Source: JASGKO01 sp049840595 (GTDB taxonomy: Bacteria > Verrucomicrobiota > Verrucomicrobiia > Chthoniobacterales > Chthoniobacteraceae). From it: a stretch of 64,000 bases of DNA. Every line of letters begins with the position of its first letter. Position 1 is the first letter of the stretch. The DNA lies in NCBI GenBank assembly GCA_049840595.1, contig JASGKO010000026.1:1-64000 (forward strand), read 5' to 3'. Below, piece after piece: positions 40,501 to 50,482 of this stretch. The notes under the pieces were generated by a model, which ran no database searches, had not been told where the DNA came from, and was given only the letters and a program-made list of their open reading frames with translations. A program made the translations under genes and the position numbers.

Positions 40501-41608
40501 ATGATAGGTTCTATGAACCTCTCATATCATCAGATTACAAAATTATCGAAGTCCCTGTTTCATCTCTATTCCTCAGCCCAAGTGGAAGAAATCCCCGCCG
40601 CCTTCATGCTCGCGGTGCGTCAGGTTCTTGATTGTGAGCATTTAAGTTATAATGAATTTGGGCAAAATCATTTTCGCGGTATCGTTGAGCCGTTGATTGA
40701 GACGGAGCTCAATCAGACCTTCGCCTCGCTGGCGGATCAGCATCCGAGCATTCGTTATATTCAGGAATCCGGCAGCACCGAGGCGGTGAAGATTTCCGAT
40801 TTTCTGACCCAGGTGCAGTGGGAGCGAACGACCTTGTTCAACGAATTTTTCCGCTCACTCGGAATCCACCATCAACTGGCGCTGATGTTTCCGGTGGGCA
40901 ATATGCAGATTGGCTTTGCGGCGAATCGTGCGCGGCGCGATTTCTCCGAGGACGAGCGCTTCATGATGAGTATTTTGCAGCCGCACTTTTTGCAGGCGTA
41001 TTTGAATGCGAAGGCGCTGGAACGAGCCGCGCGTGCCGGGGATTCACATGGTGGCGGGACGGTGGTGCTTTCCAGCGAGGGCTCGGTGCTCTTCTGCTCG
41101 CCCAAAGCCCGCAAGTCGATGCAACGTTTCTTTGGGCCGACCCGCGGACGTCGGCTGCCCGATGAGTTACGGCGCTGGGTCGTGCGCGGGCTGGAGAAAT
41201 CACCCTTCGGCGGCCCCGCTCCGCAGCCGCAACTCCCGCTCACCCGGCAGGGCGAGCATTCCATCCTTACCGTGCGGCTCATTCCGAACCATGCCCTCGG
41301 TGAGCGATGTGATGATCGTCGATGAGCAATCGGTCGAGATTCCCTTCCACGTCTTCGAGCAGTTCGGCCACTCGCGGCGCGAGGCGGAGGTGCTGAGCTG
41401 GATCGCGCAGGGGAAGACGAATCCCGAGATCGCGATCATTCTCGACATCAGCGTCCGCACCGTGGCGCATCACGTAGAGCGCATTCTCGCGCGGATCGGC
41501 GTGGAAGGGCGCGGGAGCGCCAGCGCCTGGGCTCAGGAGACGATCCGCGTCCACCGGCTTAGCTGGGATGCAGACGAAGTGCCACGGGTGGCGAATTGCG
41601 GCCATTGA
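40501..41608 (+). CDS. LuxR-type transcriptional regulator with a GAF-like N-terminal domain, frame broken
   Basis: Joining the frames near 41310 gives about 369 residues (an ATG at 40513 is an alternative start). The N-terminal 170 residues look GAF-like (FFRSLGIHHQLALMFPVGNM, IGFAANRARRDFSEDERFMM) and do not resemble the autoinducer-binding domain of LuxR. The C-terminus holds a LuxR HTH (SRREAEVLSWIAQGKTNPEI, DISVRTVAHHVERILARIGV). The AT-rich 136-base region upstream probably contains its promoter. It overlaps the convergent methyltransferase gene by 50 bases. A link to the genes it faces is inferred from position only. Confidence 0.8.
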
Positions 41609-42469
41609 AGCCGTAATTAACTTCCCCTTCCAGACGCTCGGCGACGATCTCCAGCAGGATAGGGGTGAACATCAGTGAAGTGGGATCGGCGGTGGCGGTG
41701 GCAAAGGCCATCCGCACCCGCTGCGCCCAGGCTTCATCCACGCGGCCCAGTTCCAGCAGCCGCTGGAGATTCACCTCGATGAAACTCGCGGGCCACCGCC
41801 ACATCAGCTCATGCGGACGCAGGCAGAAGATGCGCGGCACCGCCGAACGAATGCGAACCCCGCGCGATTCAGTAGGCTGGGGAGTCGGCGTGCCACATTG
41901 GGGTCGCCTCCGGTCTCCTGCCAGCTCTGCATCACTTGTTTTACAAAGTCTTCCAGCACCGGGCATGCGGCGGCGAGCCGCCAGGTCGAGTAGTCGAGGA
42001 ACTCGTGGAAAATCGCCACCCCGCCGGGGCGCAGGGATTGCGCGATACGCTCCACCAGTAATTCCGGTGCGGGCACGAAGCACGCCACCCAGCGGCACCA
42101 TGCGGCATCCAGCCCGGTGGCGGGGAGCGCATCTTCCATCAAGTCCAGTTCGTGAAAATGCACGTGGTGAAAGTGTCGCTCCTGGCAGGCTTCGGTTGCC
42201 GCTTCCACAAAGCGTCGCGAGCGCTCCACGCAATAGACCTCGCCCTCCGGCCCCACCACTTCCGCCAGATCGAGCGTCGCGTAGCCCGGCCCCGCGCCGA
42301 CATCCACGACCCGCGCTCCCGGCTGGAGACCCGCATTTTTCCAGCATTCCAGCACGGTCGGTCGCCACACCTGGTGTTGCAGCCCGAGTCGTTTCAATTC
42401 CTCATAGTGTGTGCCCAGTACGTAATCCCGGTCCGCAGTGCGCGGTGATGTAATGGTCGCAGTGCTCAT
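41559..42469 (-). CDS. Class I SAM-dependent methyltransferase, frame broken
   Basis: One missing base near 41850 restores a protein of about 303 residues. The SAM-binding motif is VVDVGAGPGYATLDLAE, followed by VYCVERSRRFVEAA, FHELDLMEDALPATG and LRPGGVAIFHEFLDY. The C-terminal part (FCLRPHELMWRWPASFIEVN; MFTPILLEIVAERL) is helical and probably forms the substrate lid. Fold and cofactor are clear; the methyl acceptor is not. The gene starts 12 bases after the acyl-CoA dehydrogenase on the same strand. Confidence 0.82.
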
Positions 42470-42481
42470 GTTAAGTAGGGG

Positions 42482-43682
42482 TTAGGCCACCGAACGAATG
42501 ACCGGGGTTTCGTCTTTCACCGCTGCCGGGAACAATTCCTTGGCGATCAGGATTTGCTGCACAAAGGCCGGGCCTTCCACGAACTCGTAGAACTTCACGT
42601 CACGCACCAGTTGCTCGATTTCATACGAGCCGGTGTAGCCCCAGCCGCCGAAGAGGCCTCCATCACGCCCGCGACGACTTCGTTGGCCGTCTGCCCGGCG
42701 TAAAGCTTCGCCATGTTCACCCGGTGTAAATTGGGAAGATGGTAGTCCCAGTCGCGCGCCGAGGCGGCGGTGAGCTCCCAGGCCGCTTCCAGCAGCGTGT
42801 GATATTGCGCGAGCGCCCCGCGGATCACCGGTTGCGAGAGGAGCGGCTTCCGCAGGCTCATCCGATCCGAGAGATAATTCTTGGCCAGATCGCAGGCCCG
42901 TTGCGCGAGCCCCACCGCTCCCGCAGCGAGGGTGCAGCGGCTGCGTTGCAGGGCGCGGTAGGAGAGCGCGAGCGCATCGCCTTCCTGCCCGATCCGATGC
43001 GCCGTGGGCACGAATACCTCGTCGAGTCTCGATTGGATGCGTCTTCACCGCGCGCTGGCCCAGCTTGTGATGTGGTGGGCACACCACCAGCCCCTGGGCA
43101 TCCGCCGGCACGTAGAAAAGCGTCAGGCTCCGGCTGGTTCGGCGCTCGCCTTCGATCCGCGCGGCGATCACGAAATGCCTGGCCCCTTCGGCATTGGTCA
43201 CGAAGCACTTCTTGCCGTGCAGCAGATAGCCGCCATGCACCGGCTCGGCCACGGTCTGGATATTGGTCAGATCACTGCCGCCTTCTTGCTCCGTCAGGGC
43301 GAAGCAGCTTAGCTCCCCATTCGCCAGCACACTCCGCGCATACTGCGCCTGCAGCGCCGGCTCCGCACCGAGGAAAATCGCGAGCCCCGGCCGTGAAGCT
43401 CGCCGTCACTGCCGTGGCGAGCGCGGCCGAGCCATACGCCAGTTCGCGCAGGATTGGGGCCAGCTCCATCGCTGTCGCTCCGCAGCCGCCGAGACTCCGC
43501 GGCACGCTCAGACTCCACAGGCCCATCCCGTGCAGTTCATCCCAGACTTCCCACGGGATTTCTTCCGCCGCGTCCCACGCTCGGAAGTCGGGCAGCACTT
43601 TTTCGCGGATGAACGGTCGGAGCCGTCCCGCCGTGAGCGAGGTGGGTTCGATGAGGACTTTGAGTTTCAGTTCAGCATTCAT
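42482..43682 (-). CDS. Acyl-CoA dehydrogenase, three frame breaks
   Basis: Breaks near 43387 (surplus G), 43030 (surplus A) and 42655 (missing base) interrupt a protein of about 400 residues. Segments match the family: N-terminal helical domain (LRPFIREKVLPDFRAWDAAE), the FAD/substrate region LSCFALTEQEGGSDLTNIQT, the KLGQRAVKTHPIE...LDEVFVP motif, and a C-terminal domain with LYAGQTANEVV and FGGWGYTGSYEIEQLVRDVK. It oxidises an acyl-CoA at the alpha-beta bond, passing electrons to ETF. The catalytic Glu cannot be assigned safely across the breaks. It is flanked by methyltransferase and GNAT-like genes with gaps of 12 and 8 bases. Confidence 0.85.
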
Positions 43683-43690
43683 GGTGGGTC

Positions 43691-44401
43691 TCAGTTGATG
43701 GTGATCCGGTTTTCCCAGAGTTGTTGGTGTTTTTCCGCCATTCCACGGGCGAAAGAGGATGACTCCTGCAGGTGAATCAGCACCGCCGAGGAGCCTTGAA
43801 GCGAGGGCTGTTCAAAGGGCGGGAGCGGCTCGCCGTCCAGCTCCACGGGATGAAAGCCCACCCGCTCGAAAAAGCGATTTGTCCGCACCCGCAGGATGCC
43901 CGTGCCGAGCACCTCGTGCGCCCGCTCCGGTCGGTGCCATTGGATCACATTGGAGATGAACAGTTCCTGCAGCAGCAGGTGCAGTTCACGATGCTTGCGA
44001 AATTCCGGGTCCACCGTCCACGAACTGTCAAAGCAGAGCTCCTTGCCCGATTCGCGGCAGCGGTCCATGATTTGGTGCACCGCCTCGCGATGCTGCCCGG
44101 GCCGCGTATTCGCCAGCACCGCATTGGTAGGGAAGGGGAGGTTGAACCGCTCGCAAGCGCTCACCGTCACCGACTTGAAACCCGTCACCGGGCGCAGGTG
44201 CTCCTGTTCCTTTACGCATACCAGCAGGTGGGTGGCAATGAAGTCGTAGGAATCCACCGGCATCACGCCATGTTCATAGACTGGAAGGTAACCCTTGAGC
44301 TTCAGTCCGACAATGGCACTGAAGAGCTCCTGGGTGTCTTTGTTGGCCCAGGTGTTGTAGGGGCAGTCGAGAACCACAATCCGAAAATCCGTCGTGTTCA
44401 T
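43691..44401 (-). CDS. GNAT-like acyltransferase of unknown substrate
   Basis: The start MNTTDFRIVVLDCPYN gives 236 residues. The middle shows GNAT-like elements: a strand and helix (ELCFDSSWTVDPEFRKHREL), a degenerate acyl-CoA pyrophosphate loop region, and a motif-B segment NRFFERVGFHPVELDG. The overall pattern recalls long-chain N-acyl amino acid or autoinducer-type synthases more than small acetyltransferases, but this is my reading of weak signals. It is eight bases upstream of the acyl-CoA dehydrogenase, so the acyl donor could be an acyl-CoA modified by that enzyme. Confidence 0.6.
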   Translation of the reverse strand: MNTTDFRIVVLDCPYNTWANKDTQELFSAIVGLKLKGYLPVYEHGVMPVDSYDFIATHLLVCVKEQEHLRPVTGFKSVTVSACERFNLPFPTNAVLANTRPGQHREAVHQIMDRCRESGKELCFDSSWTVDPEFRKHRELHLLLQELFISNVIQWHRPERAHEVLGTGILRVRTNRFFERVGFHPVELDGEPLPPFEQPSLQGSSAVLIHLQESSSFARGMAEKHQQLWENRITIN

Positions 44402-44548
44402 GCCGTGACTTATTTCACACCCACCCCGCCCCGCCAATGGGCAGGGTTGCCTATTGCCTGTTCCTCGATAAAAAGCAGGCGCGGTTGGAAATGCTTGTTC
44501 CCAAACCGCGGGATTCGAGATAACCTATTTGCTAACAGGAGTCTATTT

Positions 44549-45569
44549 ATGAACAGACCGTTTGCCGGGAAATTAGGATTCGCATTTGTCTTTCTTTGCC
44601 TGTCTTCATTCACGATTCAGGCTGCGGAAATTGACCTGACGGGCACTTCCGTGGGACCGGGAAAATCCTTCTCCAAAGCAAGCGGGACGACGGTTCCAGC
44701 GACGTTGCTCTACAATGTGGCCCTCAGCGGGACGGGGACGACTACCGGCTCGGCCGCAGCGCTGGGCACAGGGGATTTCATTGCGTTGCTCAACCAGCTT
44801 TCCCCGACTTTCAGTACCCGAATTTTTAAGCCCTACGCTGGTCAATCTTTCAGGCAAGCTACCGATCAATTTCATCCCCAGTCACGTCTTTAAGACGACG
44901 TTTCAAAACGTGCCGATCGGGAATTCAGTCACCGCGGCCACGGTGGATGCGGCCATCACCTTCAAGTTGGGAATCAACGCCAAAGGGATCGTTAGCACCG
45001 CCTTTGCCTCGGCCATGAAGGCGAAGGATGGGAATGGAAAAAAACTGCCACTGACCGGCGCTTTTACATTCAGCAACGGAAGCCTCTCCGTGACCCCTGC
45101 CGCGGCTACTTCCAGTGATCCGCAACCCAATCTGATGATCGTGCTCAATCACGTCTTTGCGCTGGGCAATAATGTGGTGGATACGACTGGCGGAAACAAC
45201 GTCACCTTTCTCCGCATCAAGCGCGGAGCGTCGGCCTCCCAGTATTTGATCGCCAAAAACAACGGTCCTTCCACCGATGCGCTGAATCTCATCGGCTTGC
45301 ACCTGCCGACTGGAGTCACCACCAACGTTTACGATGGGAAAACGGACATCACCTCGCAAGTTTACAGTGCCAATGGCTATGCGGTGCAAAGCGGAGGTGC
45401 GGATCTGCCCAGCGCCGGTACCAAATTATTCAAAATGGTGATCCACGTCGGAAAACAGGCGAGTCTGACCAATATTTTCAGTCCGGATTACATAGAGTTG
45501 AAGTTGCGGTGTACGGCGGATACCTCAAATTTCACGGTGGCGGGTGGAGAAGTGATTGTCTTCAAGTAG
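44549..45569 (+). CDS. Exported protein of unknown function, frame broken
   Basis: The ATG at 44549 is preceded by a good ribosome site (CAGGAG). A signal peptide (LGFAFVFLCLSSFTIQAAE) is followed by a beta-rich region. Removing one surplus T near 44834 gives RIFKPTLVNLSGKLP and about 339 residues in all. Later strands include AAITFKLGINAKGIVSTAFA, GAFTFSNGSLSVTP and TSNFTVAGGEVIVFK at the C-terminus. No membrane anchor or sorting tail is visible. I recognise no family. Confidence 0.65.
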
Positions 45570-45731
45570 AGGATGCGGTTGGCGGAGGTTACGAACGTCT
45601 TCCTCGGTTCACCGGAATCGCATGCGGCCTGTGCCCTCCATGCTTCCGGCGGTAAAAATTACCCCTAGTTCCCGCCTTTCCCGAATCCGCGCTTGTCAAC
45701 CGGGGGTGGTCTGTTAAAAGCGACTTCCAAT

Positions 45732-46805
45732 ATGGGCAATACCAAATTCCGCGCAGGGGTTCTTTTCGGAAACGAAGTCAAGGTTCTCCTCGACTACGCC
45801 AAGGCCAACGAGTTCGCGATGCCAGCCGTTAACTGCATCAGCACTCACACCGTCAACGCCACGCTCGCCGCCGCTCGCGAGGTGAAATCGCCGGTGATCG
45901 TTCAATTTTCCAATGGCGGCGCGCAGTTCTTTATCGGCAAGAGCGTCAAGGGCGACAACCAGCTCGGCCCCGTGCTCGGCGGCATCGCCGGCGCGAAGTA
46001 TGTGCACGATGCTGCACTTGCCTACGGCGTGCCGGTCATCCTGCACACCGACCACTGCGCGAAGAAGCTGCTTCCCTGGGTGGACGGCATGCTCGCCGCC
46101 AGCGAAGAAGCTTTCGCCAAGACCGGCCAGCCTCTCTACAGCTCCCACATGCTCGACCTCTCCGAGGAGCCGCTGCATGAAAACCTCGAGATCTGCGCCC
46201 AGTATCTGGAACGTATGACCAAGATGGGGATGACCCTCGAAATCGAGCTCGGCGTGACTGGTGGTGAAGAAGACGGCGTGGACAATTCTGGCGCCGAGGA
46301 ATCCAGCCTCTACACCAAGCCCGAGGAAGTGGCCGAAGCCTACACCACCCTCAGCAAGATCAGCCCCAACTTCACCATCGCCGCAGCCTTCGGCAACGTG
46401 CACGGCGTTTACAAGCCCGGCAACGTCAAGCTCAAGCCCGCGATCCTCGATGAATCGCAGAAATACATCGAAGAGAAGCTCGGCACCGGTGCGAAACCCG
46501 TGAACTTCGTGTTCCACGGCGGCTCTGGCTCCAGCCGTGAGGAAATCCGCGAAGCGCTCAGCTATGGCGCGGTGAAGATGAATATCGACACCGACGTGCA
46601 GTGGTCGTTCTGGGACGGCATTCGTGAATACGACATCAAGAATCACGATTATCTCCAGGGTCAGATCGGCAACCCGACCGGACCCGACTCGCCGAACAAG
46701 AAATACTACGACCCGCGCGCCTGGCTCGCCGCCGCCGAAGCCTCGGCCACCAAGCGCCTCCTCGTTTCCTTCGAGGACCTCAACTGCATCGGTCGCAACG
46801 CCTGA
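45732..46805 (+). CDS. fbaA: Class II fructose-bisphosphate aldolase
   Basis: The start MGNTKFRAGVLFGN gives 357 residues, like E. coli FbaA (class IIA). Zinc ligands are in VILHTDHCAKK, FGNVHGVYKPG and FVFHGGSGSS. The active-site segment is MTLEIELGVTGGEEDGVDNS, with NIDTDVQWSFWDGIREY near the end. It cleaves fructose 1,6-bisphosphate to triose phosphates in glycolysis and the reverse in gluconeogenesis. A strong terminator follows. Confidence 0.95.
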   Translation: MGNTKFRAGVLFGNEVKVLLDYAKANEFAMPAVNCISTHTVNATLAAAREVKSPVIVQFSNGGAQFFIGKSVKGDNQLGPVLGGIAGAKYVHDAALAYGVPVILHTDHCAKKLLPWVDGMLAASEEAFAKTGQPLYSSHMLDLSEEPLHENLEICAQYLERMTKMGMTLEIELGVTGGEEDGVDNSGAEESSLYTKPEEVAEAYTTLSKISPNFTIAAAFGNVHGVYKPGNVKLKPAILDESQKYIEEKLGTGAKPVNFVFHGGSGSSREEIREALSYGAVKMNIDTDVQWSFWDGIREYDIKNHDYLQGQIGNPTGPDSPNKKYYDPRAWLAAAEASATKRLLVSFEDLNCIGRNA

Positions 46806-46823
46806 GTTTCATCGAGAATTATG

Positions 46824-46860
46824 AAAAGGCTCATCCATAAATAAGGATGAGCCTTTTTTT
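46824..46860 (+). terminator. Rho-independent terminator after the aldolase gene
   Basis: AAAAGGCTCATCC (46824-46836) pairs with GGATGAGCCTTTT (46845-46857) around an eight-base loop, followed by more T residues. Confidence 0.92.
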
Positions 46861-46884
46861 AAGGAGTGAGAGGGTTTCTGGCGA

Positions 46885-47085
46885 ATGAGTATTTTTGTCT
46901 ATTTTATCCGCGGGCTGCAACTGCTCCGTTACGTTGTTCAGCCTTCTTATCGACAAACTACCCATGCGAGATGGAAGCGAATGCGGCCTCCGGCCTTGAT
47001 TTTTGAGATTGGAACCGGAGTGATCGGATTAGCCGTGATCGTCGTAGTTTTGATGATGATGACGAGACAGGCAATGATGCGCTGA
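46885..47085 (+). CDS. Possible small membrane protein
   Basis: The candidate has 66 residues with one hydrophobic helix near the C-terminus (IGTGVIGLAVIVVVLMMM) and a basic middle. A purine-rich AAGGAG lies upstream but about 19 bases from the ATG, too far for ideal spacing. It faces the convergent pyrF gene. No family is recognised, and it may be spurious. Confidence 0.35.
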   Translation: MSIFVYFIRGLQLLRYVVQPSYRQTTHARWKRMRPPALIFEIGTGVIGLAVIVVVLMMMTRQAMMR

Positions 47086-47097
47086 CTCGAACGATCG

Positions 47098-47799
47098 CTA
47101 AACTCCCGCAATCTCCTCGGCAATGCGCTGGACGGCCTCGCGGGGATTCGCATGCGTGGTGATGGGACGTCCAATCACCAGATAACTGGCCCCCGCCTTG
47201 ACCGCTTCCGCCGGGGTGAGAATGCGCGATTGATCGTTGGCCTCGCTCCAGGCCGGACGCACGCCGGGCGTCACAATCGTAAAATAATCATCGAAGGCCG
47301 AGCGCAACGCGCCGAGCTCTTTGGGGCTCGCCACCAGCCCACGCAAACCCACTGAATGGGCCAGCGTCGCCAGTCGGATCACTTGTGGCTCCACTTCGCA
47401 AAAAATGCCGGTTTCCGAGAGCGTATGCTCATCGCTACTCGTCAGCACGGTCACGCCGAGGACCAGCGTGTTTGTCCTGGCTGCCGCTTTTTCCGCCGCC
47501 GCGATCATTTCCCCGCCACCGCCGAGGTGGATCGTCAGCAGATCCACCCCCAGCGTGCAGGCGGATTCCACCGCATGCGACACCGTGTTGGGGATGTCGT
47601 GAAATTTGAGATCGAGGAACACCCGGGCCCCGCTTTGCTGCACGCGCTTGACGATCGAGGGGCCGGTCTTGGTGAAAAGCTGGAGGCCGATTTTGAAATA
47701 CCCCACGGTATCGCCAAGTTGATCGACCAAGGCGGCCGCGGCGTCCTCCGTCGGGACATCCAGAGCGACAATGATTTTTTCCGCGGCAGCCTCTTTCAT
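47098..47799 (-). CDS. pyrF: Orotidine 5'-phosphate decarboxylase
   Basis: The start MKEAAAEKIIVALDV gives 233 residues. Active-site motifs are IVALDVPTEDAAA, FKIGLQLFTKTGP, FLDLKFHDIPNTV (catalytic Lys and Asp) and FTIVTPGVRPAWSEANDQSR. It catalyses the last step of UMP synthesis. It is ten bases downstream of a small membrane protein gene on the same strand. Confidence 0.95.
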   Translation of the reverse strand: MKEAAAEKIIVALDVPTEDAAAALVDQLGDTVGYFKIGLQLFTKTGPSIVKRVQQSGARVFLDLKFHDIPNTVSHAVESACTLGVDLLTIHLGGGGEMIAAAEKAAARTNTLVLGVTVLTSSDEHTLSETGIFCEVEPQVIRLATLAHSVGLRGLVASPKELGALRSAFDDYFTIVTPGVRPAWSEANDQSRILTPAEAVKAGASYLVIGRPITTHANPREAVQRIAEEIAGV

Positions 47800-47809
47800 G
47801 ATGGGGCGA

Positions 47810-48034
47810 TTATGCGCCCTTCTTCGCGCCGACTGCAATCAAAACCACGCCCCCGGCAATCGCAATAATGCCGACTGCAGGAGGAATCGGGACGCTCTTT
47901 TCCTGCTCGGTCTTGACCTTGAAGTTGCCAATCGAAATCGGGGTTTCCTGCTTGGTATAGGAGAAGCCGCCGTAGGCCAAAGCGACTACGCCGAGGATGG
48001 TGAGGATGACGCCGATGAGGAGTGTGGGTTTCAT
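47810..48034 (-). CDS. Small two-helix membrane protein
   Basis: The start MKPTLLIGVILTIL gives 74 residues with a hydrophobic helix at each end (about 5-24 and 54-71). They are separated by a polar loop (YTKQETPISIGNFKVKTEQE). The layout resembles DUF3185-type proteins. Its function is unknown. Confidence 0.65.
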   Translation of the reverse strand: MKPTLLIGVILTILGVVALAYGGFSYTKQETPISIGNFKVKTEQEKSVPIPPAVGIIAIAGGVVLIAVGAKKGA

Positions 48035-48187
48035 AGTGTTATACAAAGATTACTACGCAGGTGCGGAGGGAGATGGATGCCTCCACCGTAGCCTCAGAGG
48101 GTCGCAAATGAGGGCGTGTCAATACGGAGTATCGGCACGAGGAAATGATCCTTTTCTAAGCGTCTTCGCGGCTCTGGACGAGAAAAT

Positions 48188-48628
48188 TTACAGCCATTCG
48201 TTAATCACCCGCCCGTCGCTGTCTTTGAACGAGTTACAGAAAATCAGCAGCCAGTCGATGATCAGCCAGATGCCGAAGCCGCCCACGGTAAAGAGCATGA
48301 GCAGGCCGGTGATGATGCGCCCGGCATAGAAGCGATGCACGCCGAAGACGCCAAGGAAATGATGGAACAGGAGGAGCGGGCAGACGCGCCGCGTGCTGCC
48401 GCTGGGCGGGTCGTTGCTCCAGAGGGTGATCGGCTGCCCATTGGCATCGGTGAAGGTGCCGCAGAGGATCATAATCACGTCAATCAGCAGCCAGATGCCA
48501 AACCCACCACCGGTAAGCAGCATGAGCACACCGGTGAGAACTTTGCCGACATAAAAGCGGTGGACGCCGAAGAGACCGAGGAACCCGGCACACAGGAGGA
48601 GGGGGCGAATGCGCTTGTCACTCATCAC
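48188..48628 (-). CDS. Tandem TM2-domain membrane protein
   Basis: The product has 146 residues made of two copies of a TM2 domain. Copy one has LGLFGVHRFYVGKVLTGVLM and GGGFGIWLLIDVIMIL. Copy two has LGVFGVHRFYAGRIITGLLM and VGGFGIWLIIDWLLIF. Each ends with a similar polar tail (FTDANGQPITLW; FKDSDGRVINEW). This is an internal gene duplication. TM2 proteins are small membrane proteins of unclear role, and the GxHRFY motif is their hallmark. The tail after its stop resembles the gene-end repeat seen at rsmE. Confidence 0.85.
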   Translation of the reverse strand: MMSDKRIRPLLLCAGFLGLFGVHRFYVGKVLTGVLMLLTGGGFGIWLLIDVIMILCGTFTDANGQPITLWSNDPPSGSTRRVCPLLLFHHFLGVFGVHRFYAGRIITGLLMLFTVGGFGIWLIIDWLLIFCNSFKDSDGRVINEWL

Positions 48629-48642
48629 GCCTGTAAAAGGTA

Positions 48643-48672
48643 AAAGGCCCGACAGTTGCCTGTCGAGCCTTT
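48643..48672 (-). terminator. Hairpin terminator after ilvC
   Basis: AAAGGCCCGACAG pairs with CTGTCGAGCCTTT with one mismatch around a four-base loop. It lies 31 bases after the ilvC stop and has an A/T flank on each side. Confidence 0.8.
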
Positions 48673-48702
48673 AACACATGGAAAGCGGATTGCTTTAGCT
48701 GC

Positions 48703-49728
<1,026 letters not shown>

Positions 49729-49769
49729 GTTTTGGTTTTTTCGGTTTGTGGGAAAAAAGGGGTGGGTAA

Positions 49770-50246
49770 CTATTCCTTGCGGGCGAGCGCGACCTTGCCG
49801 GTGCGGGTGATGTCGCTGATGCCGAAGGGGTTCATGAGGAAGAGGAATTTCTCGATCTTGCTCTCGTTGCCGGTGATCTCGATCGAGACGTTTTTCGGCT
49901 GCACGTCGATGATCTTGGCGCGGAAGATGTCGCAGATCTGCATCACTTCGGCGCGGCTCTTCGAGTCCACCTTCACGCGCATGAGCACGAGCTCGCGGTC
50001 CACATACTCGTCGTCGTGGAAGTCCTGGATCTCGATCACGTCGATCAGCTTGTTGAGCTGCTTGGTAACCTGCTCGAGCACACGGTCGTCGCCACGGACG
50101 ACAATCGTCATCCGGGACATGGAATCGTCGAGCGTCGGCCCGACGTTGAGCGAATCAATATTGAAGCCGCGTCCGCTGAACATGCCGGCGATGCGGGTGA
50201 GGACGCCGAACTTGTTTTCGACCAGAACTGAGATGGTATGCCGCAT
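49770..50246 (-). CDS. ilvN: Acetolactate synthase small (regulatory) subunit
   Basis: The start MRHTISVLVENKFGVL gives 158 residues. The N-terminal ACT domain has RIAGMFSGRGFNIDSLNVGP, followed by the second ACT-like domain (VDRELVLMRVKVDSKSRAEV, SIEITGNESKIEKFLFLMNP). The pattern matches IlvH/IlvN, which confers valine feedback inhibition on the large subunit. The large subunit gene ilvB is not in this window and may lie elsewhere. It is divergent from the DUF4175-like gene. Confidence 0.94.
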   Translation of the reverse strand: MRHTISVLVENKFGVLTRIAGMFSGRGFNIDSLNVGPTLDDSMSRMTIVVRGDDRVLEQVTKQLNKLIDVIEIQDFHDDEYVDRELVLMRVKVDSKSRAEVMQICDIFRAKIIDVQPKNVSIEITGNESKIEKFLFLMNPFGISDITRTGKVALARKE

Positions 50247-50428
50247 AAAGTGGGACGGCGATAGTCCGGCGGTTCCGGGCATTCGTCAAATCGAAAAACA
50301 CTGTGGCGACGCTTCGGCTACAGAGAAAGCAGTTTGAGTTAGCTTGATTTTAGACCAAAATCCGGGCAACGACCGCGATGATTAAGGGATTGGCTGCGAT
50401 TAAAAATCTACCTGCATTCAGTCTTTTC

Positions 50429-50458
50429 TTCGTGGTCTTCGTGTCTTCGTGGTTTAAT
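50429..50458. repeat. CTTCGTGGT-type short direct repeats in the promoter gap
   Basis: CTTCGTGGT occurs as CTTCGTGGTCTTCGTGTC then TTCGTGGTTT, giving about three near-identical units of nine to ten bases. The stretch lies just upstream of the 50483 gene in the divergent gap with ilvN. Its role is unknown. Confidence 0.5.
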
Positions 50459-50482
50459 TAAAGACTTAATCGCGAGGACTCC

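Noticed and set aside
43691..44401. Naming the GNAT-like protein as an acyl-homoserine lactone synthase
   Set aside because: The conserved Arg/Trp/Asp pattern of LuxI proteins was not seen, and the facing regulator lacks an autoinducer-binding domain.
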